From Pseudomonadota bacterium (lineage in GTDB: Bacteria; Pseudomonadota; Alphaproteobacteria; Rhizobiales; Methylopilaceae): DNA of 6,639 bases. The stretch covers positions 1 to 6,639 of the forward strand of contig JAEWEX010000073.1 of assembly GCA_023389135.1 (NCBI GenBank), given 5' to 3'. Positions 1-6,639 of this stretch are shown here, in pieces (position 1 is the first letter of the stretch; every line of letters starts with the position of its first letter). The notes below the pieces were generated by a model that did no database searches, had not been told where the DNA came from, and was given only the letters and a program-made list of their open reading frames with translations. The translations under genes were made by a program, and so were the position numbers.

Positions 1-450
1 GGCCAGCGCCGCGCCCTCCGCCGCACGGTCGTCGCCGAACACGCGGGCGAGATGGGCATCGAGCCATTGCGGATAGTCGCCCGCGACCCAGGCGGGCGCG
101 CCGTCCAGCGTCGCCTCCGAGAGGCGCGCGGCCTCGCCGGCGGTGGGCAGGTCGGGGGCGTGCGGGCTGTCGGCGAAGGCGGCGGCGATGGCGTCGGGCG
201 CCATGCCGCGCACGAAGCCGAGCGCGCCAAGGACGAGCGCGCGGGGCTCCTCGCCGCCCATGCGCCAGGCGATGGAGCCGCGATGCCTGAGCGCGTCGTA
301 GACCAGGCTGGCGATGGAGGCGCGGTCGCGCGACCCGGCGAAGCGGTGGGCGAGCCCCCAGTCCTTCAGCGCATCGGCGGCGGGACGGCGGCGGGCGTCG
401 AGGTCGGCCAGGACCTCCATGGCGGCGGCGGCATGGGCTGCGGGTTTCAT
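1..450 (-). CDS. rsmB: RsmB, 16S rRNA m5C967 methyltransferase, N-terminal part only
   Basis: These are the first 150 codons of a gene that continues past the left edge in an unbroken frame. RsmB (Fmu/Sun family) methylates C5 of cytosine 967 in 16S rRNA using S-adenosylmethionine. What is visible is the NusB-like RNA-binding domain. Its best signature is residues 39-64, with a GSRDRASI segment, then LVYDALRHR, then a SIAWRMG segment and ALVLGALG near residues 71-78. I recognise this as the alphaproteobacterial form of the family. The P-x-WL motif near residues 127-130 (PQWLDAHLARVFG) marks the approach to the methyltransferase domain, whose catalytic cysteines lie outside the window. The start used is the ATG giving MKPAAHAAAAMEVL. 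An in-frame ATG five codons upstream (at 465) is possible, and neither has a strong Shine-Dalgarno. The gene lies 61 bases after the MAPEG gene on the same strand, consistent with a guaB-MAPEG-rsmB unit. Confidence 0.88.
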   Translation of the reverse strand, partial: MKPAAHAAAAMEVLADLDARRRPAADALKDWGLAHRFAGSRDRASIASLVYDALRHRGSIAWRMGGEEPRALVLGALGFVRGMAPDAIAAAFADSPHAPDLPTAGEAARLSEATLDGAPAWVAGDYPQWLDAHLARVFGDDRAAEGAALA

Positions 451-511
451 GGCGGGTTCATACATGCCGCGGGCGCGGCTGCGAAGCGCCGTGCGCGGCC
501 GCGGCGCGATG

Positions 512-934
512 TCAGCTCCCGACCATGATCCTGACCACGAAGATCGCCCACATCAGCGCCAGGATCACGAAGCCGACCAGGAACGCGCGGAACCGGGTCG
601 GCACGTGGTTGGTGGTGACGAGGACCGCCGCATGCCAGATGCGGCTCAGCACGAACAGCCAGCTCATGACCACGAAGACGAGGTCGGCGAAGTTGGTGGG
701 GATCGCCAGCGCCACCAGCACCAGGAACAGCACCGGCAGCTCGAACTGGCTGGAATAGGCGTTGGCGGCCTGTCGCGTGCCGGCGGGCCAGCCGCCGCCG
801 TCCAGCGCCACGTCGCGGAGCTGGACCTCGCCGCGCCGCAGGACCGCAAAGCGCCGCCGCCCGGTGAGCAGGAGCAGCACGAAGATCGTGGCCACCATCA
901 CGAAGACGGGGAGAAGCACGGCCTGGATCGTCAT
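512..934 (-). CDS. MAPEG-family small integral membrane protein
   Basis: This is a 140-residue membrane protein with four hydrophobic segments at about residues 4-24, 64-79, 84-107 and 117-137. That is the usual size and layout of bacterial MAPEG proteins (membrane-associated proteins in eicosanoid and glutathione metabolism). A polar stretch at residues 25-62 follows helix 1. The segment AANAYSSQFELPVLF (residues 57-70) carries the E-x-P motif (E65, P67) typical of helix 2 in this family. Helix 3 carries RIWHA (98-102) followed by TTNHVPTRFRAF. Bacterial members often have no proven substrate, so glutathione-dependent chemistry is possible here but not shown. A GAGGA Shine-Dalgarno lies 9 bases before the ATG. 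The gene sits 110 bases after guaB and 61 before rsmB on the same strand. I recall this order as common in Hyphomicrobiales, which suggests co-transcription rather than a role in GMP synthesis. Confidence 0.85.
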   Translation of the reverse strand: MTIQAVLLPVFVMVATIFVLLLLTGRRRFAVLRRGEVQLRDVALDGGGWPAGTRQAANAYSSQFELPVLFLVLVALAIPTNFADLVFVVMSWLFVLSRIWHAAVLVTTNHVPTRFRAFLVGFVILALMWAIFVVRIMVGS

Positions 935-1044
935 GGGCAGGTATCCTCGGTGCCACCGCCCGCACCGTCACACTGCGCCATGAGTCGGCCCCGAGCGCAA
1001 TGGCGGGCGGCCGCCCCTTGACCGCCCCCTCCCCGGGGCGCCGG

Positions 1045-2766
<1,722 letters not shown>

Positions 2767-3717
2767 TTACTGAATGCGCGTCTCGTACGGCACTGCGAAC
2801 AGCGCCGGGCGGACCGGGTCGAGCGAGGCGCCGGCGCGGTCGCGCTCCAGGAGCGTCTGCGTGCCGAGGTTGAGCTTGATGCCGGCCATGATGCGGCTCT
2901 CGTCCAGGTCGGCGTCCTCGCCCTCGGCGTCGAAATTGGTGGTGGTGTAGTCGTAGCTCAGCGTCAGGCTGAACGGCGTGTTGTCGATGCGGTATTCGGT
3001 GTGCAGGCCCAGGGTGAGGGTGTCGAAGTCCACCGTGAAGCCGTTGTCGCTGGATTCCAGCCCCTGATAGCCGGCGCTGCCGACGAACACCCAGTTGGGG
3101 GTCGCGAAGTAGCGCAGCTGGCCGTTGAGGAAGAAGCCGTCCGCGTCGGGCGTGAAGTCGTTGTCCATGGACACGTTGGCGTAGCCGCCCTGGGCATAGA
3201 GCGTGAAGGCGCCGAAATAGGCCTGCCCCTCGAGGCCGAGATAGTAGCGGTCGAAATCGACCCCCTCGCCGCCGAAGTCGAACGAGGTGAAGCCGTACTG
3301 GCCGATGACGCCGATGAGCCACGACCCCGGTTCGCGGTAGAATAGGTGGGCGGCGATGTCGGTGGTCTTGGCGTCCAGATCGTATCCCCCGTCATCGTCG
3401 ACGTCGCCGAGGTTCTGGATCGCCATGGTCAGGTCGCCCTGGAACCCGATGTGGTTGGCGAAGATGTAGGCGCCGGTGGCGCGGGCGTCGAACACCCAGT
3501 CGTCCAGGTCGATGTCGTCGTCGCCGATGAAGACAACGCCGCCGGTGTCGTCCGGCACGTCGAACCAGGTGTAGCCGATGCGGGCGGCGAGGAACGCGTC
3601 CCACTGGCTGGCCACATACTGCTCCGGCGCCGGAGCGTAGAGATCGGCCGACTGCGCGGCCCCGGAAAATGCAACCGCACCGAGCCCGGCCGCGGCGATC
3701 AGCGAAAGCGTCTTCAT
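2767..3717 (-). CDS. Outer-membrane beta-barrel (porin-like) protein, third copy
   Basis: This 316-residue protein was probably exported to the outer membrane. A signal peptide covers residues 1-23 (MKT, a hydrophobic run, then AQS before ADLYAP). The mature chain has alternating aromatic and hydrophobic strands and Gly/Asp-rich turns, and contains no cysteine, as is usual for Gram-negative barrels. Clear strand-like segments are [19 protein letters not shown] (34-52), [12 protein letters not shown] (132-143), [14 protein letters not shown] (166-179), [17 protein letters not shown] (201-217), [10 protein letters not shown] (249-258) and [11 protein letters not shown] (274-284). Acidic loops include 66-73 and 105-115. 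After the last strand comes a 32-residue tail containing [14 protein letters not shown] (291-304), shared by all three copies, so the chain does not end in the usual aromatic residue. I cannot assign substrate or pore size, and a non-porin barrel is possible. GGAG lies seven bases before the ATG. It is about 85% identical to the neighbouring middle copy. Confidence 0.85.
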   Translation of the reverse strand: MKTLSLIAAAGLGAVAFSGAAQSADLYAPAPEQYVASQWDAFLAARIGYTWFDVPDDTGGVVFIGDDDIDLDDWVFDARATGAYIFANHIGFQGDLTMAIQNLGDVDDDGGYDLDAKTTDIAAHLFYREPGSWLIGVIGQYGFTSFDFGGEGVDFDRYYLGLEGQAYFGAFTLYAQGGYANVSMDNDFTPDADGFFLNGQLRYFATPNWVFVGSAGYQGLESSDNGFTVDFDTLTLGLHTEYRIDNTPFSLTLSYDYTTTNFDAEGEDADLDESRIMAGIKLNLGTQTLLERDRAGASLDPVRPALFAVPYETRIQ

Positions 3718-3758
3718 TGCTAGTCTCCAAGCCCCTGGAATGCGAACGATTGAATACC

Positions 3759-3779
3759 ACCGTTTACGGTAACGTCACC
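3759..3779 (-). promoter_or_regulatory. Putative operator/promoter element upstream of third barrel gene
   Basis: Two overlapping dyads lie 42-62 bases before the start codon: ACCGT-TT-ACGGT (perfect, 3759-3770) and GGTAACGTCACC (10 of 12 positions symmetrical, 3768-3779). Read on the minus strand the region contains GGTGA, six bases, then CGTAAACG. The same arrangement and spacing recurs upstream of the middle barrel gene at nearly the same distance from its start. TATTCA follows on the minus strand and could be a -10 box, but the match to consensus is weak. Binding-site function is inferred from symmetry and recurrence only. Confidence 0.4.
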
Positions 3780-3908
3780 CCGAGCTTGTGCCCGGCCGCA
3801 CGTTTCCGCGGATATGTGACGCGGGCGCCACATACATGCTGGCGATGCGAAATGGCGGGCGCGGCGGCGCATGAGCGCGCACTGCGGAACGGGGCAACAG
3901 CGCAAAAA

Positions 3909-3934
3909 AAAGCCGCCCGGCGAGGGGCGGCTTT
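3909..3934 (-). terminator. Rho-independent terminator of the middle barrel gene
   Basis: This 10-bp stem (AAAGCCGCCC with GGGCGGCTTT) has a six-base loop and begins about 25 bases after the middle barrel gene's stop codon. On the minus strand the stem runs directly into eight T residues, a textbook intrinsic terminator. It isolates the middle barrel gene from the third one, which then needs its own promoter in the roughly 190 bases that follow. Confidence 0.92.
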
Positions 3935-3958
3935 CTCGTGATCAGGTGACGTGACCGG

Positions 3959-4924
3959 TCAGCCGTCTATATCGAACATGCCGCGGCCCATGAACGCGGG
4001 CACAGAAAACAGCGCCGGCCGGACCGGGTCCAGCGAGGCGCCGGCGCGGTCGCGCTCCAGCAGCGTTTGCGTGCCGAGGTTGAGCTTGATGCCGGCCATG
4101 ATGCGGCTCTCGTCCAGATCGGCGCCGTCGCCGTCGAACTCGAAGTCGGTGTTGGTGTAGTCGTAGCTCAGCGTCAGGCTGAACGGCGTGTTGTCGATCC
4201 GGTATTCCGTGTGGAGACCTAGCGTCCACACGTCGATGTCCAGCGAATCGCCGCCCTGGCTGGCCTCAAGTCCCTGATAGCCGGCGCTGCCGATGAACAC
4301 CCAGTTGGGGGTCGCGAAGTAGCGCAGCTGGCCGTTCAGGAAGAACCCGTCCGCATCGGGCGTGAAGTCGTTGTCCATGGAGACGTTGGCGTAGCCGCCC
4401 TGGGCGTAGAGCGTGAAGGCGCCGAAATAGGCCTGGCCCTCGAGGCCGAGATAGTAGCGGTCGAAATCGACCCCCTCGCCGCCGAAGTCGAAGGACGTAA
4501 ACCCGTACTGGCCGATGACGCCGATGAGCCACGACCCCGGTTCGCGATAGAACAGATGGGCGGCGAGGTCGGTTGTCTTGGCGTCGAGGCCGACGTCGCC
4601 CTCGAAGTCGACCTCGCCGAGGTTCTGGATCGCCATGGTCAGGTCGCCCTGGAACCCGATGTTGTTGGCGAAGATGTAGGCGCCGGTGGCGCGGGCGTCG
4701 AACACCCAGTCGTCCAGGTCGATGTCGTCCTCGCCGATGAAGAAGCCGCCCTCTTCATCCGGCACGTCGAACCATGTGTAGCCGATGCGGGCCGCCAGGA
4801 ACGCGTCCCACTGGCTGGCCACATACTGCTCCGGAACCGGAGCATAGAGATCGGCCGCCTGGGCGGACACGGACAATGCGGCGGCGGAGATGCCGGCCGC
4901 GGCGATCAGCTTCAGACCCTTCAT
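3959..4924 (-). CDS. Outer-membrane beta-barrel (porin-like) protein, middle copy
   Basis: This 321-residue paralogue of the two flanking genes has a signal peptide MKGLKLIAAAG...AQA, with cleavage before ADLYAP near residue 23. The barrel region nearly repeats the third copy: residues 114-209 differ from it only by Leu for Ile at 120. Differences concentrate in presumed loops: 56-65 (DEEGGFFIGE), 104-113, 221-230 and 259-268. Like its relatives it has no cysteine and keeps the tail [14 protein letters not shown] (290-303) after the last strand, here followed by a longer, divergent end (ALFSVPAFMGRG...). A G-run (GGGGG) six bases before the ATG is the likely ribosome site. The gene has its own terminator and upstream region, so it is probably monocistronic. 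Substrate is unknown. A recent duplication with the third copy is inferred from high DNA identity at a constant offset of 1210 bases. Confidence 0.85.
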   Translation of the reverse strand: MKGLKLIAAAGISAAALSVSAQAADLYAPVPEQYVASQWDAFLAARIGYTWFDVPDEEGGFFIGEDDIDLDDWVFDARATGAYIFANNIGFQGDLTMAIQNLGEVDFEGDVGLDAKTTDLAAHLFYREPGSWLIGVIGQYGFTSFDFGGEGVDFDRYYLGLEGQAYFGAFTLYAQGGYANVSMDNDFTPDADGFFLNGQLRYFATPNWVFIGSAGYQGLEASQGGDSLDIDVWTLGLHTEYRIDNTPFSLTLSYDYTNTDFEFDGDGADLDESRIMAGIKLNLGTQTLLERDRAGASLDPVRPALFSVPAFMGRGMFDIDG

Positions 4925-4933
4925 GACGAACCC

Positions 4934-4949
4934 CCGTCCTGGATGACGG
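4934..4949 (-). promoter_or_regulatory. Small hairpin overlapping the ribosome site of the middle barrel gene
   Basis: CCGTC and GACGG form a 5-bp stem with a six-base loop, 10-25 bases before the start codon. Read on the minus strand, its 3' arm shares two bases with the GGGGG that should serve as Shine-Dalgarno, so folding would partly hide it. The stem is short and could be chance in DNA this rich in G and C. Confidence 0.22.
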
Positions 4950-4964
4950 CTGATTTGAGCATGA

Positions 4965-4983
4965 CGTTTACGAAAAGATCACC
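4965..4983 (-). promoter_or_regulatory. Putative upstream element of the middle barrel gene
   Basis: On the minus strand this reads GGTGA, six bases, then CGTAAACG, ending about 40 bases before the start codon. It matches the element before the third barrel gene at 15 of 19 positions with identical spacing. The first barrel gene has only a looser relative (CGTAACAG) at the same distance. It may be a binding site or part of the promoter; the sequence does not decide which. Confidence 0.35.
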
Positions 4984-5081
4984 TCTCGCAGGTCCGTGAC
5001 GCGCCGAATCCGCGCGCGCGTGACGTCGATGCAACACACAGGCGCCGGCTGCGAAATCGACCACCGCCGGTTGCAACGCAA

Positions 5082-5105
5082 GAGGCCGCCCCGGAGGGCG
5101 GCCTC
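5082..5105 (-). terminator. Terminator hairpin of the first barrel gene
   Basis: This perfect 10-bp stem (GAGGCCGCCC with GGGCGGCCTC) with a four-base loop begins about 27 bases after the first barrel gene's stop codon. On the minus strand the loop is TCCG closed by C-G, again a UNCG tetraloop. The following bases (TTGCGTTG) form a poor U-tract, so termination may be less complete than at the other two barrel genes. Confidence 0.75.
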
Positions 5106-5131
5106 GAATGCGTGACTGCGCGTCTCGCAGA

Positions 5132-6094
5132 TCAGTTGACGACCGGGAAGCCCAGCACCATGGTGGCCGGGCGAACCGGGTCGAGCGAGGCGCCGGCGCG
5201 GTCGCGCTCGATCAGCGTCTGGGTGCCGAGGTTCAGCTTGATGCCGGCCATGACGCGGTTCTCGTCGGTCTCGAAACCGCCGCCGAAGTCGGTGTTCGAA
5301 TAGTCGTAGCTCAGCGTCAGGCTGATCGGGCTGTTGTCGAGGCGATACTCGGTGTTCAGGCCGACGTTCCACACGTCGATGTCGCCACCGCCGCCACCGA
5401 GGCCGCCGACGCCATCGAATTCCAGGGTCTGGTAGCCGGCGACGCCCGCGATCATCCAGTTGGGCGCGGCGAACCAGCGGACCTGGCCGTTGAGGAAGAA
5501 GCCGTCGCCATCGACGCCGCCGCCGGGGCCGCCGAGATAGCCGCCGAAGTCGGCCGTGGCGTAGCCGCCCTGGGCATAGAGCGTGAAGGCGCCGAGATAG
5601 GCCTGGCCCTCGAGGCCGAGATAGCCGCGGTCGATGTCGAGGCCGAGAAAGTCGAAGTCCAGCGAGGTCACGCCGTACTGGGCGAAGACGCCCACCAGCC
5701 AGCTGTCCGGCTGCCGGAAGAACAGATGCGCGGCCGCGTCGGCGCTCTTGGAATCGAAGCTGATCGTCTCGCCTTCCCCGCTGAGTTCGCCGAGATTCTG
5801 CCACGCGAACAGCAGGTCGCCCTGGAAGCCGATGCCGTTGGCCCAGGTGTAGGCGCCCGACGAGCGGGCCTCGAAGCCCCAGTCGTCGGCGTCGTACCCT
5901 TCGCCGGGACCGGTGACGTCGCTGTCGGAGTCAAACCAGGAATAGCCCACCTTGGCGGAGATGAAGGCATCCCACTGGCTGGTGACGTAGGCGGCCGGGG
6001 CCTCCTCGTAGACCGGCGGGAGATCGGCCGCGAAGGCGGCGCCGGCCATGAGCGGGGCGGCGAACACGGCGCCGAGGAAAACGTTCTTCTTCAA
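5132..6094 (-). CDS. Outer-membrane beta-barrel (porin-like) protein, first and diverged copy
   Basis: This 320-residue protein of the same family is more diverged from the two copies downstream. The chosen start is TTG, giving LKKNVFLGAVFAAPLMAGAAFA and cleavage before ADLPPVYEE, which aligns exactly with the signal peptides of the paralogues. GAGG lies eight bases upstream. The frame is open further upstream (a GTG at 6133), but that adds a polar stretch with no ribosome site. Shared landmarks are SQWDAF (39-44), NGIGFQGDL (86-94), the [23 protein letters not shown] block (157-179), FFLNGQVRWFAAPNW (199-213), TEYRLDN (248-254), LTLSYDYSNTDF (259-270), VMAGIKLNL (281-289) and the tail [14 protein letters not shown] (296-309). 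Loops at 183-195 and 227-237 are glycine-rich (LGGPGGGVDG, GVGGLGGGGGD), unlike the acidic loops of the other copies. The chain has no cysteine. Substrate is unknown. Confidence 0.83.
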   Translation of the reverse strand: MKKNVFLGAVFAAPLMAGAAFAADLPPVYEEAPAAYVTSQWDAFISAKVGYSWFDSDSDVTGPGEGYDADDWGFEARSSGAYTWANGIGFQGDLLFAWQNLGELSGEGETISFDSKSADAAAHLFFRQPDSWLVGVFAQYGVTSLDFDFLGLDIDRGYLGLEGQAYLGAFTLYAQGGYATADFGGYLGGPGGGVDGDGFFLNGQVRWFAAPNWMIAGVAGYQTLEFDGVGGLGGGGGDIDVWNVGLNTEYRLDNSPISLTLSYDYSNTDFGGGFETDENRVMAGIKLNLGTQTLIERDRAGASLDPVRPATMVLGFPVVN

Positions 6095-6376
6095 GGGAGA
6101 GCCCTCACGGTTGCGAAGCGGATCGGACGTCACTGTTACGCCGTGACCCCCGCCCCGGTCACCTCCGCGGCGGCCTGGATTCAGCAAGTTTTCCAGCCTG
6201 TTGCGCCGAGGGCACAAATTGCCCTGGAAGCCTTGATGCGCTCGGCCCCGGCACTGCCGTGCCGGCGCGGCAATTATGGCAGAAGTGAGGACAATATGCC
6301 TTATTCGCTAATGGCAGGGTAACGTCCGCGGCGACTTTGCGGCCGTCCGGGCGCGAATCGCACCCCCGGAACGCGA
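6095..6376 (-). promoter_or_regulatory. Non-coding leader region before the first barrel gene
   Basis: I see no credible gene here. On the minus strand it must hold the promoter and 5' untranslated region of the first barrel gene. Near the gene is an inverted repeat GTCAC-N9-GTGAC (6129-6147), with CGTAACAG between its arms at about 40 bases from the start codon. Farther out are two small hairpins: AGGGCA-CAAAT-TGCCCT (6209-6225) and CCGGCAC-TGCC-GTGCCGG (6248-6265). The stretch 6270-6325 is the least GC-rich part of the window and contains CATAAT on the minus strand (from attatg near 6275), a possible -10 box, but no good -35 box lies at the right distance. Confidence 0.4.
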
Positions 6377-6404
6377 GAAGGGCCGCCCCGAGGGACGACC
6401 CTTC
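6377..6404 (-). terminator. Minus-strand hairpin, probable terminator after the small open reading frame
   Basis: This 12-bp stem with a four-base loop is complete only as minus-strand RNA: GAAGGGUCGUCC pairs with GGGCGGCCCUUC through two G-U wobbles, whereas the plus-strand RNA would have two C-A mismatches. That asymmetry gives the direction of transcription. It lies 40 bases after the stop of the 25-codon open reading frame. The tail (TCGCGTTCC) is U-poor, so it could equally act as an RNA-stabilising hairpin or an attenuator ahead of the first barrel gene. Confidence 0.6.
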
Positions 6405-6444
6405 CATTGTCGCTTCCGCAGTCACGTGGACCACATCGTCGAAT

Positions 6445-6522
6445 TCAGTCGGCGCTGGTTCCGGCAAAGGCAAGGATCCAGCCCGCAGTTCCCGACGACC
6501 GCGGATCATGACAATGAGACAC
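6445..6522 (-). CDS. Possible 25-residue small protein or leader peptide
   Basis: This GTG-started frame of 25 residues begins VSHCHDPRSSG, continues through TAGWIL and ends AFAGTSAD, followed by TGA. The main support is the ribosome site: GGAGG sits seven bases before the GTG within a 17-base match to the 16S rRNA 3' end. A minus-strand hairpin follows 40 bases after the stop. The short Cys-His pattern (H3, C4, H5) is visible but too small to call a metal site. I do not recognise the peptide. A different frame through the same region (GTG inside the Shine-Dalgarno, 123 codons) runs through the hairpin and is less likely. It could be a leader peptide for the downstream barrel gene, an independent small protein, or chance. 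Confidence 0.35.
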   Translation of the reverse strand: MSHCHDPRSSGTAGWILAFAGTSAD

Positions 6523-6538
6523 TGGATCACCTCCTTTC
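6523..6538 (-). promoter_or_regulatory. Exceptionally extended Shine-Dalgarno (16S 3'-end complement)
   Basis: On the minus strand GAAAGGAGGTGATCCA, continuing into the G of the GTG start, is complementary to CTGGATCACCTCCTTTC, the conserved 3' end of alphaproteobacterial 16S rRNA. Ordinary Shine-Dalgarno sites in this window match four to six bases. Plus-strand bases on the left (from about 6481) do not resemble 16S rRNA, so this is not a fragment of an rRNA gene. Confidence 0.6.
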
Positions 6539-6639
6539 GTTTGTTGACGACGGGACCGAAGGTAATGAGCGATTCGGCCTATGGGAAGGGGGTGTCGGTC
6601 CCTCCCGCAACGAAATCTTGATTGCGGCCGGCCCCGCAG

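Noticed and set aside
1005..1027. Terminator between guaB and the MAPEG gene
   Set aside because: The GGGCGG/CCGCCC pairing has an 11-base loop and no T-run on either side; GC-rich palindromes like this are frequent by chance here.
5108..6322. Long plus-strand open frame (404 codons) opposite the first barrel gene
   Set aside because: It is antisense to a clear signal-peptide-bearing barrel protein. Its translation is Ala/Gly/Val/Glu-rich with no domain, as expected for an antisense frame in GC-rich DNA. Similar plus-strand frames opposite guaB and the other barrel genes were rejected for the same reason.
6296..6322. Eight-codon plus-strand frame (MPYSLMAG) with GAGG upstream
   Set aside because: It is too short to distinguish from chance, and no plus-strand gene follows that it could lead into.
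6159..6530. Minus-strand 123-codon frame starting inside the strong Shine-Dalgarno
   Set aside because: Its GTG is part of the Shine-Dalgarno itself, it reads through the hairpin at 6377-6404, and it has no recognisable domain. The 25-codon frame with correct spacing is preferred.
6522..6538. Fragment of a 16S rRNA gene on the plus strand
   Set aside because: Only 17 bases match the 16S 3' end. The upstream bases lack the preceding conserved 16S segment and the downstream bases do not look like a 16S-23S spacer, so a minus-strand ribosome-binding site explains it better.
6337..6621. Plus-strand 94-codon frame at the right end
   Set aside because: It starts at TTG without a Shine-Dalgarno, runs antisense through the hairpin and the small reading frame, and encodes low-complexity Arg/Ser/Ala-rich sequence.

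Overview
The window is high-GC DNA in which every convincing gene lies on the minus strand. The gene content points to an alphaproteobacterium, probably of the Hyphomicrobiales (Rhizobiales). The reasons are the order guaB, then a MAPEG-family gene, then rsmB, which I recall as common in that order, the alphaproteobacterial look of the RsmB N-terminus, and a site matching the alphaproteobacterial 16S rRNA 3' end. I cannot name the genus.

Transcription runs right to left. The right edge (about 6640 to 6377) holds no large gene. It has a 25-codon open reading frame with an exceptionally long Shine-Dalgarno match and a minus-strand hairpin just after it. A non-coding stretch of about 280 bases with small hairpins leads into the first of three related outer-membrane beta-barrel genes. 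These are 320, 321 and 316 codons long and follow each other at 5132-6094, 3959-4924 and 2767-3717. Each has a signal peptide, its own upstream region and its own hairpin at the 3' end, so they look like three single-gene transcription units and not an operon. The last two are recent duplicates; the first is more diverged. All three keep the same short tail after the last predicted barrel strand.

Leftward of the barrel genes is a housekeeping cluster: guaB (IMP dehydrogenase, GMP synthesis), a small four-helix MAPEG-type membrane protein, and the first 150 codons of rsmB (16S rRNA m5C967 methyltransferase), which runs off the left edge. The cluster is co-directional and probably at least partly co-transcribed.

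I see no mobile element, CRISPR array, phage gene, tRNA or rRNA gene. The less ordinary signals are the tandem barrel family with its invariant tail and shared upstream motif, the repeated UNCG-capped terminators, and the small open reading frame whose ribosome-binding site is complementary to 17 consecutive bases of the 16S 3' end. I do not see a clear new defence or biosynthetic system.
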